From Bosea sp. RAC05 (GTDB taxonomy: Bacteria > Pseudomonadota > Alphaproteobacteria > Rhizobiales > Beijerinckiaceae): 64,000 nt of DNA. This document shows, one piece after another, positions 18,446 to 26,806 of the stretch. Location: positions 1,660,001 to 1,724,000 of the forward strand of contig NZ_CP016464.1 of NCBI RefSeq assembly GCF_001713455.1, written 5' to 3'. The notes beneath the pieces were generated by a model. That model ran no database searches, was not told the DNA's origin, and saw only the letters and a list, made by a program, of their open reading frames with translations. Positions within the stretch are counted from its first letter, which is position 1. Every line of letters begins with the position of its first letter. Made by a program: the position numbers and the translations under genes.

Positions 18446-19864
18446 TCAGGCCGGTTGCCCGGCGGCCTCGCGGCGCAAGCCGGGGAGGGGCCCGCGGTCC
18501 GGCGGAAGGGCCGATGGCGGTCGGTGAAACTGCAGCGAGACGAGAGCGCCGCCGCCGGCGGCGTCGGTGATGCCGACCTCCGCCTGGTGGGCCTCCGCGA
18601 TGCGCTTGACGATCGCGAGGCCGAGCCCGGTCCCGCCGAGATCGGACGCGGCCCCGCGCCAGAAGCGCTTGAAGACGGTGTCGCGATGGCTGGCCGGTAT
18701 GCCCGGACCATGGTCGCGCACGCTCAGTCGGCCGGTCTCCTCGACGATGAGGGTCACCTCGGTCCCGGCGGGTGTGAATCGCAGGCCGTTGTCGGCCAGG
18801 TTGCGAAGGGCATGGGCGATCGCGTCGGCATCGCCCATCACTGGGCAGGCGTCGGGCCCCTCATAGGCGATCTGCCGCCCCGCCGCAATCGCGATCGGGG
18901 CCATGTCCGCGACGACGCTGCGCGCGATGGCGGCGAGGTCCGACTGCATCGCTGGATCGACCACCAGCGTGTCCGCCTGGGCGGCCGAGAGCATCTGCTC
19001 GACGAGTCGGGTCAGGCGCGCGACGTCGTCGCGCAGCGGCTGCGCACCGGGGAGGTTCGGCAGCTGCGCGACGCGGGCGGAGAGCACGGCCAGGGGCGTG
19101 CGCAGCGCATGGGCGGCCTCGGCGGTGAAGGCGCGTTCGGCCTCGAGCGCATCTTCGAGCCGGCCGAGGGCATCGTTGATGGCTTCGACCATGTCGAGAA
19201 TCTCGGCCGGCAATCCCGCCGTCGGCAGGCGCCGCGTCGTCGTCCCGTGGCCGGTCTCGCGGGCGGCCCGGGCGGCCTCGATCAGCGGGCGCATCGACTG
19301 CCTGACCGTGACGATGTTGACCAGCACGAGACAGGCCGCGAAGGGCAACAGCGCGACAAAGACATGCACGAACAGCTCGTCGAAGAAGACGAACAGCACG
19401 AGGCGCGAGGGGTCGCCGACCGAGGCGAAGCCGATCCGCGCCGGTTTGCCGCCGACGACGACCTTCTGGGATCCGACGAGGACGGTGCGCCCCTCATGCT
19501 GGACCGTCGACGACCCGGCGTCGGAGGCGGCGACCGCGGCCCAGACCTCGGGAGGAACGAGCCCGGCATTCGCGGCATCGACGACCCGGCCGTCATGGTC
19601 GAGGATGCGATAGGCATAGGCCTCCGGATAGTCGCGGAAATCATGGATCAGCCGGTCGCCGGGGGTAAACCGCAGCGTTCCGTCCGGCAGGCGCGACAGG
19701 GCCGCCTCCAAACGGCTGATCTGGCGGGAAATCTTCTCGCGCTGGAGCTCGTCGCGATCCAGGCTGTAATACCCCATCACGAGGGCGATGTTGACCATCG
19801 TCAGCAGCACGCTGCCCAGCACCAGCCGGCGCGTCAGGACCGAGATCAGCGAATGCGGCCTCAT
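18446..19864 (-). CDS. Sensor histidine kinase
   Basis: 472 residues. An N-terminal membrane helix (about 12-32), a periplasmic sensor region, a second helix around 160-190, HAMP-like linker, then dimerisation/phosphoacceptor AAHALRTPLAV (the H-box variant HALRTPL), N-box NLADNGLRF, and G-boxes DHGPGIP and GGTGLGLAIV. Overlaps the response regulator by 4 bases (ATGA), so they form one two-component pair. Signal unknown. Confidence 0.93.
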   Translation of the reverse strand: MRPHSLISVLTRRLVLGSVLLTMVNIALVMGYYSLDRDELQREKISRQISRLEAALSRLPDGTLRFTPGDRLIHDFRDYPEAYAYRILDHDGRVVDAANAGLVPPEVWAAVAASDAGSSTVQHEGRTVLVGSQKVVVGGKPARIGFASVGDPSRLVLFVFFDELFVHVFVALLPFAACLVLVNIVTVRQSMRPLIEAARAARETGHGTTTRRLPTAGLPAEILDMVEAINDALGRLEDALEAERAFTAEAAHALRTPLAVLSARVAQLPNLPGAQPLRDDVARLTRLVEQMLSAAQADTLVVDPAMQSDLAAIARSVVADMAPIAIAAGRQIAYEGPDACPVMGDADAIAHALRNLADNGLRFTPAGTEVTLIVEETGRLSVRDHGPGIPASHRDTVFKRFWRGAASDLGGTGLGLAIVKRIAEAHQAEVGITDAAGGGALVSLQFHRPPSALPPDRGPLPGLRREAAGQPA

Positions 19865-20538
19865 CGGGGTGCCTCCGTCAGCAGATAGCCGACGCCTCTG
19901 ACTGTGTGCAGGACCACGCTGGCGCCCGCCTCGGCCAGGCTCCGGCGCAGGCGCGAGACCGAGGCCTCCAGCGCATTGGGCCCCGGCGCTTCGTCGATCG
20001 TGTAGATCGCGGCCTCGATGGCGGGGCGGGGCACGACCTTGCCACTGCGCCGCATCAGCACCTCCAGCACATCGACCTCGCGCCGGGCGATCGCGAGCGG
20101 CTGCTCGCGGACCAGGGCCATGCGGCTGACGGTGTCCAGCGCGATGTCGCCGCAGGTCAAAAGCCCGCCGAGCAGTCCGCCGGGGCGTCTCAGCAGGGCC
20201 CGGCAGCGCGCGGCGATCTCGGCGGGAGCCGCCGGCTTGCCGAGATAATCGTCGGCGCCGCGGTCGAGGCCGTCGATGCGCTGGTTCAGGCCGGTCTGGG
20301 CCGTCACCACGAGGATGGGGATGGCGAGCCCCTCCGAGCGCAGGCGCGCCAGCAGCGTCAGCCCGTCGCCATCCGGCAGGCCGAGATCGAGCACGATGAC
20401 ATCGGGCGGCGCGACGGCGAGAAGCTCCCGCGCCTCGCTCACGGAGCGCGCGACATCGACGCGGAAGCCCTCACTCTCGAGATGGCGGCTGGTCAGGTCC
20501 GCGAGGGCGCCGACATCTTCGATCAGCAGCAGCTTCAT
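19861..20538 (-). CDS. OmpR-family response regulator
   Basis: 225 residues: receiver domain with the phosphoacceptor Asp in VIVLDLGLPDGDGL and K in YLGKPAAPAE, followed by a winged-helix DNA-binding domain (EVDVLEVLMRRSGKVV, then VSRLRRSLAEAGASVVLHTVRGVGYLL). It precedes the kinase gene in the operon and is divergent from the methyltransferase at 20605, with 66 bases between. Confidence 0.94.
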   Translation of the reverse strand: MKLLLIEDVGALADLTSRHLESEGFRVDVARSVSEARELLAVAPPDVIVLDLGLPDGDGLTLLARLRSEGLAIPILVVTAQTGLNQRIDGLDRGADDYLGKPAAPAEIAARCRALLRRPGGLLGGLLTCGDIALDTVSRMALVREQPLAIARREVDVLEVLMRRSGKVVPRPAIEAAIYTIDEAPGPNALEASVSRLRRSLAEAGASVVLHTVRGVGYLLTEAPR

Positions 20539-20604
20539 TCATCAGGACTCCGTCAGGCAGGGAAACTAGCTCCGTTTGGTAACGCCACAACCGGGTTTTG
20601 CCTC

Positions 20605-21570
20605 ATGCACGGAATCGCCGCCGCCCTTCTCAGCCATGTTCCGCTCGTCGCCTACCCCTATCGCGGCGAGAATTGTGCCTGCAATCTCTGCGGCGGAACG
20701 GCTGCGACCGTGGTCTGCCGCTACGATCGGCGGCTCAAGCCGCTGACCACCGTCAGCTGCGACGGATGCGGCTTGATGAGAACCGATCCGATGCCGAGCG
20801 AGGAAGAGCTTGGTCGGTACTACGCCTCGAACTACCGCCTCGACTACCAGCTCGCCCGCAACGGCACCCCGCCGCGTCTTCATCTGAAGCGCAGCAGGGC
20901 GGAGGCGGCGGCGCGCTTCGATCTGCTGGCGGGCTATCTGAGCCCGGGCTCGCAGGTTCTCGATCTGGGCTCCGGCTCGGGCGAGTTCCTCGACATCCTC
21001 GCCAGGGCCGGCCACGAAGCGACGGGGATCGAGCCGGGGCGGGATTTCGCCCGCTATGCCCGCGCGACCTACGGCGCCAGCGTCATCGGCGCCTCATGGC
21101 AGGACGCCGATCTGCCCGCGGCCTCGTTCGACCTGATCTCGGCTCAGCATGTGCTGGAGCATCTGCGCGAGCCCGTCGCTGCGCTCCGCCGCCTGGCGCA
21201 CTGGCTGGCGGAGGACGGGTTCATCCATGTCGAGGTGCCCAACGCGGCCGCCACGCGGCACGATCCGCTGCAGCAGTTCCACTTCGCCCATGTTCACCAC
21301 TTTACCCCGGACACCCTGATCAGCGCCGCGGAGCGGGCCGGGCTCGTGTTTCACGCGGGCGGTTATCCCAGCCCCACCACGATGATCTTCCGCAAGCTCG
21401 GGCCGGGCGAGACGCCTGTCCGGCGAGCGCCTGATCAGGCCAGGCCCCCGCTCAAGCTCGGCACGCTGTCACCGGGCGGCTACCTGCTGTCGGGGCGATG
21501 GGCGATGAACGCCATCCGCCGTGCCCGCGGGTTCCTGCGGGATTCCGGGCGCCCCTCGACCGTCGGCTGA
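20605..21570 (+). CDS. SAM-dependent methyltransferase with N-terminal zinc-ribbon-like motif
   Basis: 321 residues from ATG 20605. Two CxxC pairs near the N-terminus (CNLCGG and SCDGCGL, within about 26-57) suggest a metal-binding ribbon, then a class I methyltransferase fold with VLDLGSGSGEFLDIL and SFDLISAQHVLEHLREP. This arrangement is seen in sugar C-methyltransferase-like proteins; the substrate here is unknown. The frame is open far upstream but that is a shadow of the response regulator. Confidence 0.85.
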   Translation: MHGIAAALLSHVPLVAYPYRGENCACNLCGGTAATVVCRYDRRLKPLTTVSCDGCGLMRTDPMPSEEELGRYYASNYRLDYQLARNGTPPRLHLKRSRAEAAARFDLLAGYLSPGSQVLDLGSGSGEFLDILARAGHEATGIEPGRDFARYARATYGASVIGASWQDADLPAASFDLISAQHVLEHLREPVAALRRLAHWLAEDGFIHVEVPNAAATRHDPLQQFHFAHVHHFTPDTLISAAERAGLVFHAGGYPSPTTMIFRKLGPGETPVRRAPDQARPPLKLGTLSPGGYLLSGRWAMNAIRRARGFLRDSGRPSTVG

Positions 21571-21575
21571 CCCGC

Positions 21576-22466
21576 TCAGACCTGCGCCGGCTTGAAGGTG
21601 TCGCAGGCCTGCATCGAGCCGGTCCGGAACCCCGTGCTGAACCAACGCTGGCGCTGGGCCGATGAGCCGTGGGTGAAGGAATCGGGCACCACCTGCCCGC
21701 GCGAGGCCTTCTGCAGCATGTCGTCGCCGATCGCGGCGGCGGTGCGCATGGCTTCCTCGATGTCGCCCGCGTCGATGCGGCCCATCGCCTGGATGTTGTG
21801 CGCCCAGACCCCGGCGAAGCAGTCGGCCTGCAATTCGACGCGCACCGAGATCGCGTTCGCCTCCCGCTCGGAGGCGCGCTGCTTCAGCTGGTTGGCCTTG
21901 GGCAGGATGCCGAGCAGGTTCTGGATGTGGTGGCCGACCTCGTGGCCGATGACATAGGCATAGGCGAAATCGCCACCGCCGCCGAGCTTGCGCTGCATCT
22001 CCTGGAAGAAGGAGAGGTCGAGATAGACGCGCTTGTCGGGCGGGCAGTAGAACGGCCCCATCGCTGACTGGGCGGTGCCGCAGGCCGAGGTCGAGACCCG
22101 ATCGAAGATCACCAGCCGCGGCGGCTCGTAGCGCCTGTTGGCCTGCTGCGGCAACAGCTTGGTCCAGACGTCCTCGTTCTGCGCCAGCACGGCCGAGACG
22201 AAGCGCCCCATCTCGTCCTTGGGCGGCCCCGAGGCCGGGCGCGATTCCTGCGTCGGGGCCTGGCGCCCGCCGATGCCGCCGATGAGTTCAGCCCCGCCGA
22301 TCAGCAGCCGCGGGTCGATGCCGAGCGCCCAGCCGACCAGCCCGAGCACGACCATGGTGCCGATGCCCAGCCCGCCGCGCCCGCCGGGCAGCCCGGCGAA
22401 GTCGCCGCCGCCGCTCCCGCGCCGGTCCTCGACATTCTCGGACTGGCGGTAATCTTCCCACTGCAT
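21576..22466 (-). CDS. ypfJ: YpfJ-family neutral zinc metallopeptidase
   Basis: 296 residues: short N-terminal region with RRGSGGGDFAGLPGGRGG, a transmembrane helix (TMVVLGLVGWALGIDP), then the peptidase domain with the HEXXH motif in YVIGHEVGHHIQNLLG and further conserved ELQADCFAGVWA. Matches the YpfJ/zinc-metallopeptidase family (KPN_02809 type). Physiological substrate unknown. Convergent with the methyltransferase gene. Confidence 0.92.
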   Translation of the reverse strand: MQWEDYRQSENVEDRRGSGGGDFAGLPGGRGGLGIGTMVVLGLVGWALGIDPRLLIGGAELIGGIGGRQAPTQESRPASGPPKDEMGRFVSAVLAQNEDVWTKLLPQQANRRYEPPRLVIFDRVSTSACGTAQSAMGPFYCPPDKRVYLDLSFFQEMQRKLGGGGDFAYAYVIGHEVGHHIQNLLGILPKANQLKQRASEREANAISVRVELQADCFAGVWAHNIQAMGRIDAGDIEEAMRTAAAIGDDMLQKASRGQVVPDSFTHGSSAQRQRWFSTGFRTGSMQACDTFKPAQV

Positions 22467-22582
22467 GCTGTGCGGCCTCGTGATCCGGTTCGTGCAATCT
22501 CGTCTGGCGGGCGCAGGAACTCAAGCGCGGTTCGGGAACGAGGCGTGCCGGGTGATGGTCCGCCGGTCAACCGGCTCGACCC

Positions 22583-22602
22583 TGTAAGTCAATTGTATTA
22601 CA
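22583..22602 (+). promoter_or_regulatory. Imperfect palindrome ahead of the relBE-type pair
   Basis: TGTAAGTCAA / TTGTATTACA is a 20-base inverted repeat (8 of 10 pairs) 26 bases before the antitoxin start, AT-rich in GC-rich surroundings. It is a likely operator for the ribbon-helix-helix antitoxin. Confidence 0.5.
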
Positions 22603-22627
22603 TTGATGCGGCTGAAGGAGAGACAGC

Positions 22628-22933
22628 ATGGCATCGAGTGCGCTGGTCCAGACCCGGATCGACCCGGAGGTCAAGGAGCGGGCGGCGGCCGTGCTGGAAG
22701 CCGTTGGACTGACCGTGTCCGACGCGGTGCGGATCCTCCTCACGCGAACCGCCAATGAGGGCGCGCTTCCGTTCGAACTCGTCGATCCCATCAAGCAAGA
22801 CGCATGGTTCCGCGCCAAGGTCCTCGAGGCCCTCGCGGACCCTCGCCCTGCCATCCCGCATGACGAGGTCAAGGCGCGCTTCGCCGAACGCCGCCGGACG
22901 GCCCTGGAGGCAGAGGCCGCGAAAGAGCCGTGA
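22628..22933 (+). CDS. RelB/DinJ-family antitoxin
   Basis: 101 residues. The N-terminus (ALVQTRIDPEVKERAAAVLEAVGLTVSDAVRILLTR) is the ribbon-helix-helix DNA-binding region of RelB/DinJ antitoxins; the rest wraps the toxin. AAGGAGAGACAGC precedes the ATG. It overlaps the toxin gene by 4 bases. Confidence 0.92.
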   Translation: MASSALVQTRIDPEVKERAAAVLEAVGLTVSDAVRILLTRTANEGALPFELVDPIKQDAWFRAKVLEALADPRPAIPHDEVKARFAERRRTALEAEAAKEP

Positions 22934-23217
22934 AGCTCGAATGGGGCGCCTTCGCGCTCGCAGACCGCGAGGCGCTCTTTGACTGGATCGCCCGTGAAAG
23001 TCCCCGTGCCGCGGCGATCGTCGATGAGCGCATCGAAACAGCGATCGAGACCTTGCCCGCGCTCCCGGATCGTGGGCGGCCCGGCCGCATCGCCGGGACG
23101 CGCGAATTCCTGATCGCCGGCACATCCTGCATCGCCGCATACCGCGTCTCGGGCGACACAATCCGCGTGCTGCGCATTTTCCACATGGCCCAGATGTGGC
23201 CCGAGGACCTCCCCTAG
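22930..23217 (+). CDS. RelE/ParE-type toxin
   Basis: 95 residues starting at a GTG that overlaps the antitoxin stop (GTGA). Core LADREALFDWIARESPRAAAIVDERI and the C-terminal IAAYRVSGDTIRVLRIFHMAQMWP are of the RelE/ParE superfamily. Some members cut mRNA and others target gyrase; which applies here cannot be decided by eye. Third type II toxin-antitoxin pair within 10 kb. Confidence 0.9.
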   Translation: MKLEWGAFALADREALFDWIARESPRAAAIVDERIETAIETLPALPDRGRPGRIAGTREFLIAGTSCIAAYRVSGDTIRVLRIFHMAQMWPEDLP

Positions 23218-23241
23218 CCGAGCTCGCGGCTCGACCGGCCG

Positions 23242-24246
23242 CTAATGATAGCCGCTGTCGGCCTTCACCTTGCCGCGGAAGGTCCAGTACACGAAGGCCG
23301 TGTAGAACAGGATCATCGGCAGCAGGAAGGTCACGCCGATCAGCACGAAGACATGCGAGGAGGGCGCCGCCGCGACGTCCCAAATCGTCAGGTCGGGCGG
23401 CACCAGATAGGGGAAGTTCGAGATCGCGAGCCCCAGGAAGCAGAGCACGAAGATCGCGATCGTCAGGGCAAACGGCGTGAACTCGTGCCGGCCGTGCAGG
23501 CGCCGCCAGGCGAGGACGCCGCACAGCGTCGTCAGCACCGGGAACGGCCAGAGCAGCGCCATGTTGCGCCAGGTGAACCAGCGCTCCGCGATGCGCGGAT
23601 GGGCATAGGGCGTCCACAGGGAGACGATCAGGGCAAAGGCCAGCAGCCCCAGCAGCAGCACCTTCGCCTGCGCGCGGGCGCGCTCGGCGACGCGGCCTTC
23701 GGTCTTGTAGATCAGCCAGGTCGCGCCCAGCAGCGCATAGCCGACGACGACGCCCGCCCCGCACATCAGCGTGAACGGCGTGAACCAGTCGAAGGGCCCG
23801 CCGGCGAACTGCCGGTCGACCACGGTGATGCCCTGGATCATCCCGCCGAGGATCAGCCCCTGGGCGAAGGCCGCGAGCGTCGAGCCGAGCCAGAAGGCGA
23901 GGTCCCAGACCCTGTGCTTGGGCTTGGCGACCCAGCGGAACTCGAAGGCGACGCCCCGGAAGATCAGCGCCAGCAGCATCAGCGTCACCGGCAGGTAGAA
24001 GGCCGGCATGATGATGGCGTAGGCGGTGGGAAAGGCGACCCACAACCCGCCGCCGCCCAGCACCAGCCAGGTCTCGTTGCCGTCCCAGAACGGCGCGACG
24101 GAGTTCATCATCTGGTCGCGCTCGCCCTCGTCGCGCGTCGTCGGGAACAGGATCGCGATGCCCAGGTCGAAGCCGTCGAGCACGACATAGAGCAGCACGG
24201 CGGTGCCGATCAGGCCGGCCCAGATGACGGGGAGATACCATTCCAT
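23242..24246 (-). CDS. cydB: Cytochrome bd-type quinol oxidase subunit II
   Basis: 334 residues with about eight or nine membrane helices; typical blocks WAGLIGTAVLLYVVLDGFDLG at the start (residues 9-29), DEGERDQMMNSVAPFWDGNETWLV, and the C-terminal FLLPMILFYTAFVYWTFRGKV. Partner of CydA, 12 bases downstream of it. No cydX-like small ORF is evident after it; the gene ends near the relE-type stop. Confidence 0.95.
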   Translation of the reverse strand: MEWYLPVIWAGLIGTAVLLYVVLDGFDLGIAILFPTTRDEGERDQMMNSVAPFWDGNETWLVLGGGGLWVAFPTAYAIIMPAFYLPVTLMLLALIFRGVAFEFRWVAKPKHRVWDLAFWLGSTLAAFAQGLILGGMIQGITVVDRQFAGGPFDWFTPFTLMCGAGVVVGYALLGATWLIYKTEGRVAERARAQAKVLLLGLLAFALIVSLWTPYAHPRIAERWFTWRNMALLWPFPVLTTLCGVLAWRRLHGRHEFTPFALTIAIFVLCFLGLAISNFPYLVPPDLTIWDVAAAPSSHVFVLIGVTFLLPMILFYTAFVYWTFRGKVKADSGYH

Positions 24247-24258
24247 GCGGGTCTCTCC

Positions 24259-25689
24259 TCAGCTCGCGGGCTGGATTCGGTCGTCGCCGGGGTTGCCGTC
24301 GCCGAAGAGATCGGAGGCCGGCGCCTGCGCCGCCTTGAGCGGCCGCTGCGAGGGCTGCTCGGGCGGGTCCTGCAGCGTGATCGCGTCGGGCCCCTTGTCG
24401 ATCAGCCGGTTGATCAACAGCACGCCGGCCGAGAACACGACGCAGTAGACGCAGACGAACAGCGCCAGCGAGATCGCGACCTGGCCCGTCGTGATCGGCG
24501 AGATCGCGTCCTTGGAGCGCAGCACGCCGGTGGCGATCCAGGGTTGGCGGCCGACCTCGGTGACGAACCAGCCGGCGAGGATCGCGACGAAGCCGAAGGG
24601 CCAGGTGTACTGCGCCACCCAGAGCCAGCGCCGCTCCTCGAAGACACGGCCCCGCCACCACAGCCAGGCGCCGAGCCAGCCGAAGGCGATCATGAACACG
24701 CCGATGCCGACCATGATCCGGAAGCCGAAGAAGGGGATCTTGACCGGTGGCCTGTCCTGCATGGCGAAGTCGTTCAGGCTCGGGAAGAGGGCGTCCATGC
24801 TGCCATGCGTCAGCAGGCTCGCCAGGCCGGGAATGGCGATCTCGAAGCGATTGACGCCCTTCTCCTCGTCGGGCCAGGCGAAAAGCACCAGCGGCGCCGG
24901 CTTGGAGGAATCCCAATGCGCCTCGATCGCGGCGAGCTTGGCCGGCTGGTACTTGGCGGTGTCCTCGCCATGACGGTGGCCGATCACCGCCTGCAGCGGC
25001 GCCGTCAGCGCGATCATCAGGATCGCCATGCGCACCATCGTGCGCGCCGATTCGGTGCTGTGGCCGACGAGCAGATGGCGCGCGCCCGTCGCCAGCACGA
25101 CGAAGGCGGTCGTCAGATAGGCCGCGGTCATCATGTGCATGAAGCGCATCGGGAAGGTCGGGTTGAAGATGATCTGCAGCCAGTCGACCGGATAGGCGAT
25201 GCCGTCGCGCATCTCGTGGCCGGTCGGGTACTGCATCCAGCTGTTGGCCGAGAGGATCCAGAACCCCGACAGCGCGGTGCCGCCGGCGACGATGCAGGCG
25301 GAGAGGAAATGCAGCCAGGGCGGCACGCGCTTCCAGCCGAACAGCATCACGCCGAGGAAGGAGGCTTCGAGGAAGAAGGCGGTGAGCACCTCGTAGCCGA
25401 TGATCGGGCCGATGACGTTGCCGACCACCTGCGAGAACCGGCTCCAGTTCGTGCCGAACTGGTAGGAGAGCACGATGCCGGAGACCACGCCCATCGCGAA
25501 GGAGACGGCGAAGATCTTGGTCCAGAACCGTGCCAGCGTGTGGAACTTCACGTCGCCGGTCTTGAGCCACAGCCCCAGCAACGTCGCGATATAGGCCGAG
25601 AGTCCGATCGTGAAGGCCGGGAAGACGATGTGGAAGGAGACGGTGAAGGCGAACTGGATGCGCGAGAGCAGGAAGGCATCGATCACCAT
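24259..25689 (-). CDS. cydA: Cytochrome bd-type quinol oxidase subunit I (CIO type)
   Basis: 476 residues. Opening ARIQFAFTVSFHIVFPAFTIG-like region (here LLSRIQFAFTVSFHIVFPAF) contains the heme-ligand His, followed by GVVSGIVLSYQFGTNW and GWKRVPPWLHF. The short loop between helices 6 and 7 and the overall length fit the cyanide-insensitive oxidase subgroup rather than E. coli CydA. It oxidises quinol and reduces O2 to water at low oxygen or under respiratory stress. First gene of cydAB. Confidence 0.95.
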   Translation of the reverse strand: MVIDAFLLSRIQFAFTVSFHIVFPAFTIGLSAYIATLLGLWLKTGDVKFHTLARFWTKIFAVSFAMGVVSGIVLSYQFGTNWSRFSQVVGNVIGPIIGYEVLTAFFLEASFLGVMLFGWKRVPPWLHFLSACIVAGGTALSGFWILSANSWMQYPTGHEMRDGIAYPVDWLQIIFNPTFPMRFMHMMTAAYLTTAFVVLATGARHLLVGHSTESARTMVRMAILMIALTAPLQAVIGHRHGEDTAKYQPAKLAAIEAHWDSSKPAPLVLFAWPDEEKGVNRFEIAIPGLASLLTHGSMDALFPSLNDFAMQDRPPVKIPFFGFRIMVGIGVFMIAFGWLGAWLWWRGRVFEERRWLWVAQYTWPFGFVAILAGWFVTEVGRQPWIATGVLRSKDAISPITTGQVAISLALFVCVYCVVFSAGVLLINRLIDKGPDAITLQDPPEQPSQRPLKAAQAPASDLFGDGNPGDDRIQPAS

Positions 25690-25797
25690 GGCCGTTCTCC
25701 GTCCGTCAGCGCGGCCGATCCGGGATTCGCCGGGGGCCGACGGCGCGAAGACTACGCCTGTTTTTGCGCACCTGCATGACCCATCTGCGCTCCCGTC

Positions 25798-26613
25798 CTA
25801 GGGCACTTTGTCCAAGGCCGCCCTCAGCGCCCGCAAGTCGCGCCAGGCCAGGCGCTTCTGCAGCGGCTGGCGCAGCAGATAGGCCGGGTGCAGCGTCGCC
25901 ATCGCTGGGATGCGGCGCGTGCCGGTGTCGTATTCGAGCCATTTCCCGCGCGAGGCCAGGATGCCGGAGAGGCCGAGCAGCCCCTGGGCCGACGGCCCGC
26001 CGATGCAGAGCAGGATGTCGGGGTCGGCGAGCTGGATCTGGCGCTGGATGAAGGGCAGGCAGATCGCGACCTCCTGCGGCGTCGGCGTGCGGTTGCCGGG
26101 CGGCCGCCAGGGCAGGAGGTTGGCGATGTAGACGTCGTCCTTGCGGCTCAGCCCGATGGCGGCGAGCATCCGGTCGAGCAATTGTCCCGAGCGCCCGACG
26201 AAGGGCAGGCCGATGCGGTCCTCGTCCGCGCCCGGCGCCTCGCCGACGATCATGACGCGCCCGTTCGGGTTGCCGTCGGCGAAGACGAGGCTCTTGGCGG
26301 TCGCCTTCAGGGCGCAGCCCTCGAAACGGGCCAGCGCCTCCTTCAGCGCCTCCAGCGTCTCGGCACCTTGCGCCAGCGTGCGGGCGCTCAGGGCGGCGTC
26401 GTCGGGGGCGGTCGCGGCGGCGGCATTGGGACGCACGCTCGCCAGCGCCGGCTGGCCGGCGCGTGGCGGCAGGACGGGGCGGGGACGCGGCGCCTCGCTC
26501 GCGGCGGGCGCCGCGAAATGGTCGTGCGTGACCTCGTCCAGCGCCTCGGTGATGCCCATCTCGGCATACCAGGCGACGAGCTCGGCAGGATCGGGCGCGG
26601 CGGTCAGGGACAT
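25798..26613 (-). CDS. Uracil-DNA glycosylase, family 4/5-like
   Basis: 271 residues. Motif A is GEAPGADEDRIGLPFVG, followed by NLLPWRPPGNRTPTPQE and the motif B region LHPAYLLRQPLQKR, as in family 4 (SPO1-type) uracil-DNA glycosylases. The first ~95 residues are an alanine/proline-rich extension. The position where classic family 4 enzymes have C-x2-C reads GCALK, with one cysteine; only three cysteines occur in the whole protein, so iron-sulfur binding is uncertain. Divergent from the ETF-QO gene. Confidence 0.88.
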   Translation of the reverse strand: MSLTAAPDPAELVAWYAEMGITEALDEVTHDHFAAPAASEAPRPRPVLPPRAGQPALASVRPNAAAATAPDDAALSARTLAQGAETLEALKEALARFEGCALKATAKSLVFADGNPNGRVMIVGEAPGADEDRIGLPFVGRSGQLLDRMLAAIGLSRKDDVYIANLLPWRPPGNRTPTPQEVAICLPFIQRQIQLADPDILLCIGGPSAQGLLGLSGILASRGKWLEYDTGTRRIPAMATLHPAYLLRQPLQKRLAWRDLRALRAALDKVP

Positions 26614-26736
26614 CGCGCTGCTGTAACACGCCGGCGCGGCACTTCGCGAGCCGCCGCGGTTGCAAATTGAACCGCGCGCTTGGATAGAGGATTTCCAGAG
26701 TGTCGCCCCGGTCCGCCTTGTCGGCGCCGGGTAGAT

Positions 26737-26762
26737 AGTTTATATGTAAACTAATTAGTTTT
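26737..26762. promoter_or_regulatory. AT-rich double palindrome upstream of the ETF-QO gene
   Basis: Three alternating half-sites, AGTTTA (26737), TAAACT (26747) and AGTTTT (26757), form two overlapping palindromes, one of which (centred on AATT) is a perfect 14-mer. It stands out as an AT island in the 190-base divergent gap and looks like a TetR-type operator. Confidence 0.55.
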
Positions 26763-26806
26763 GAGGCTGGGCGCGGCGTCTCGGGCGCAGGCCTTCGGAG
26801 GGCAGC

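Noticed and set aside
22598..25570. 990-codon minus-strand frame across relBE, cydB and cydA
   Set aside because: It runs out of frame with cydAB on the same strand and has only low-complexity Arg/Ala sequence; cydA and cydB have full family matches.
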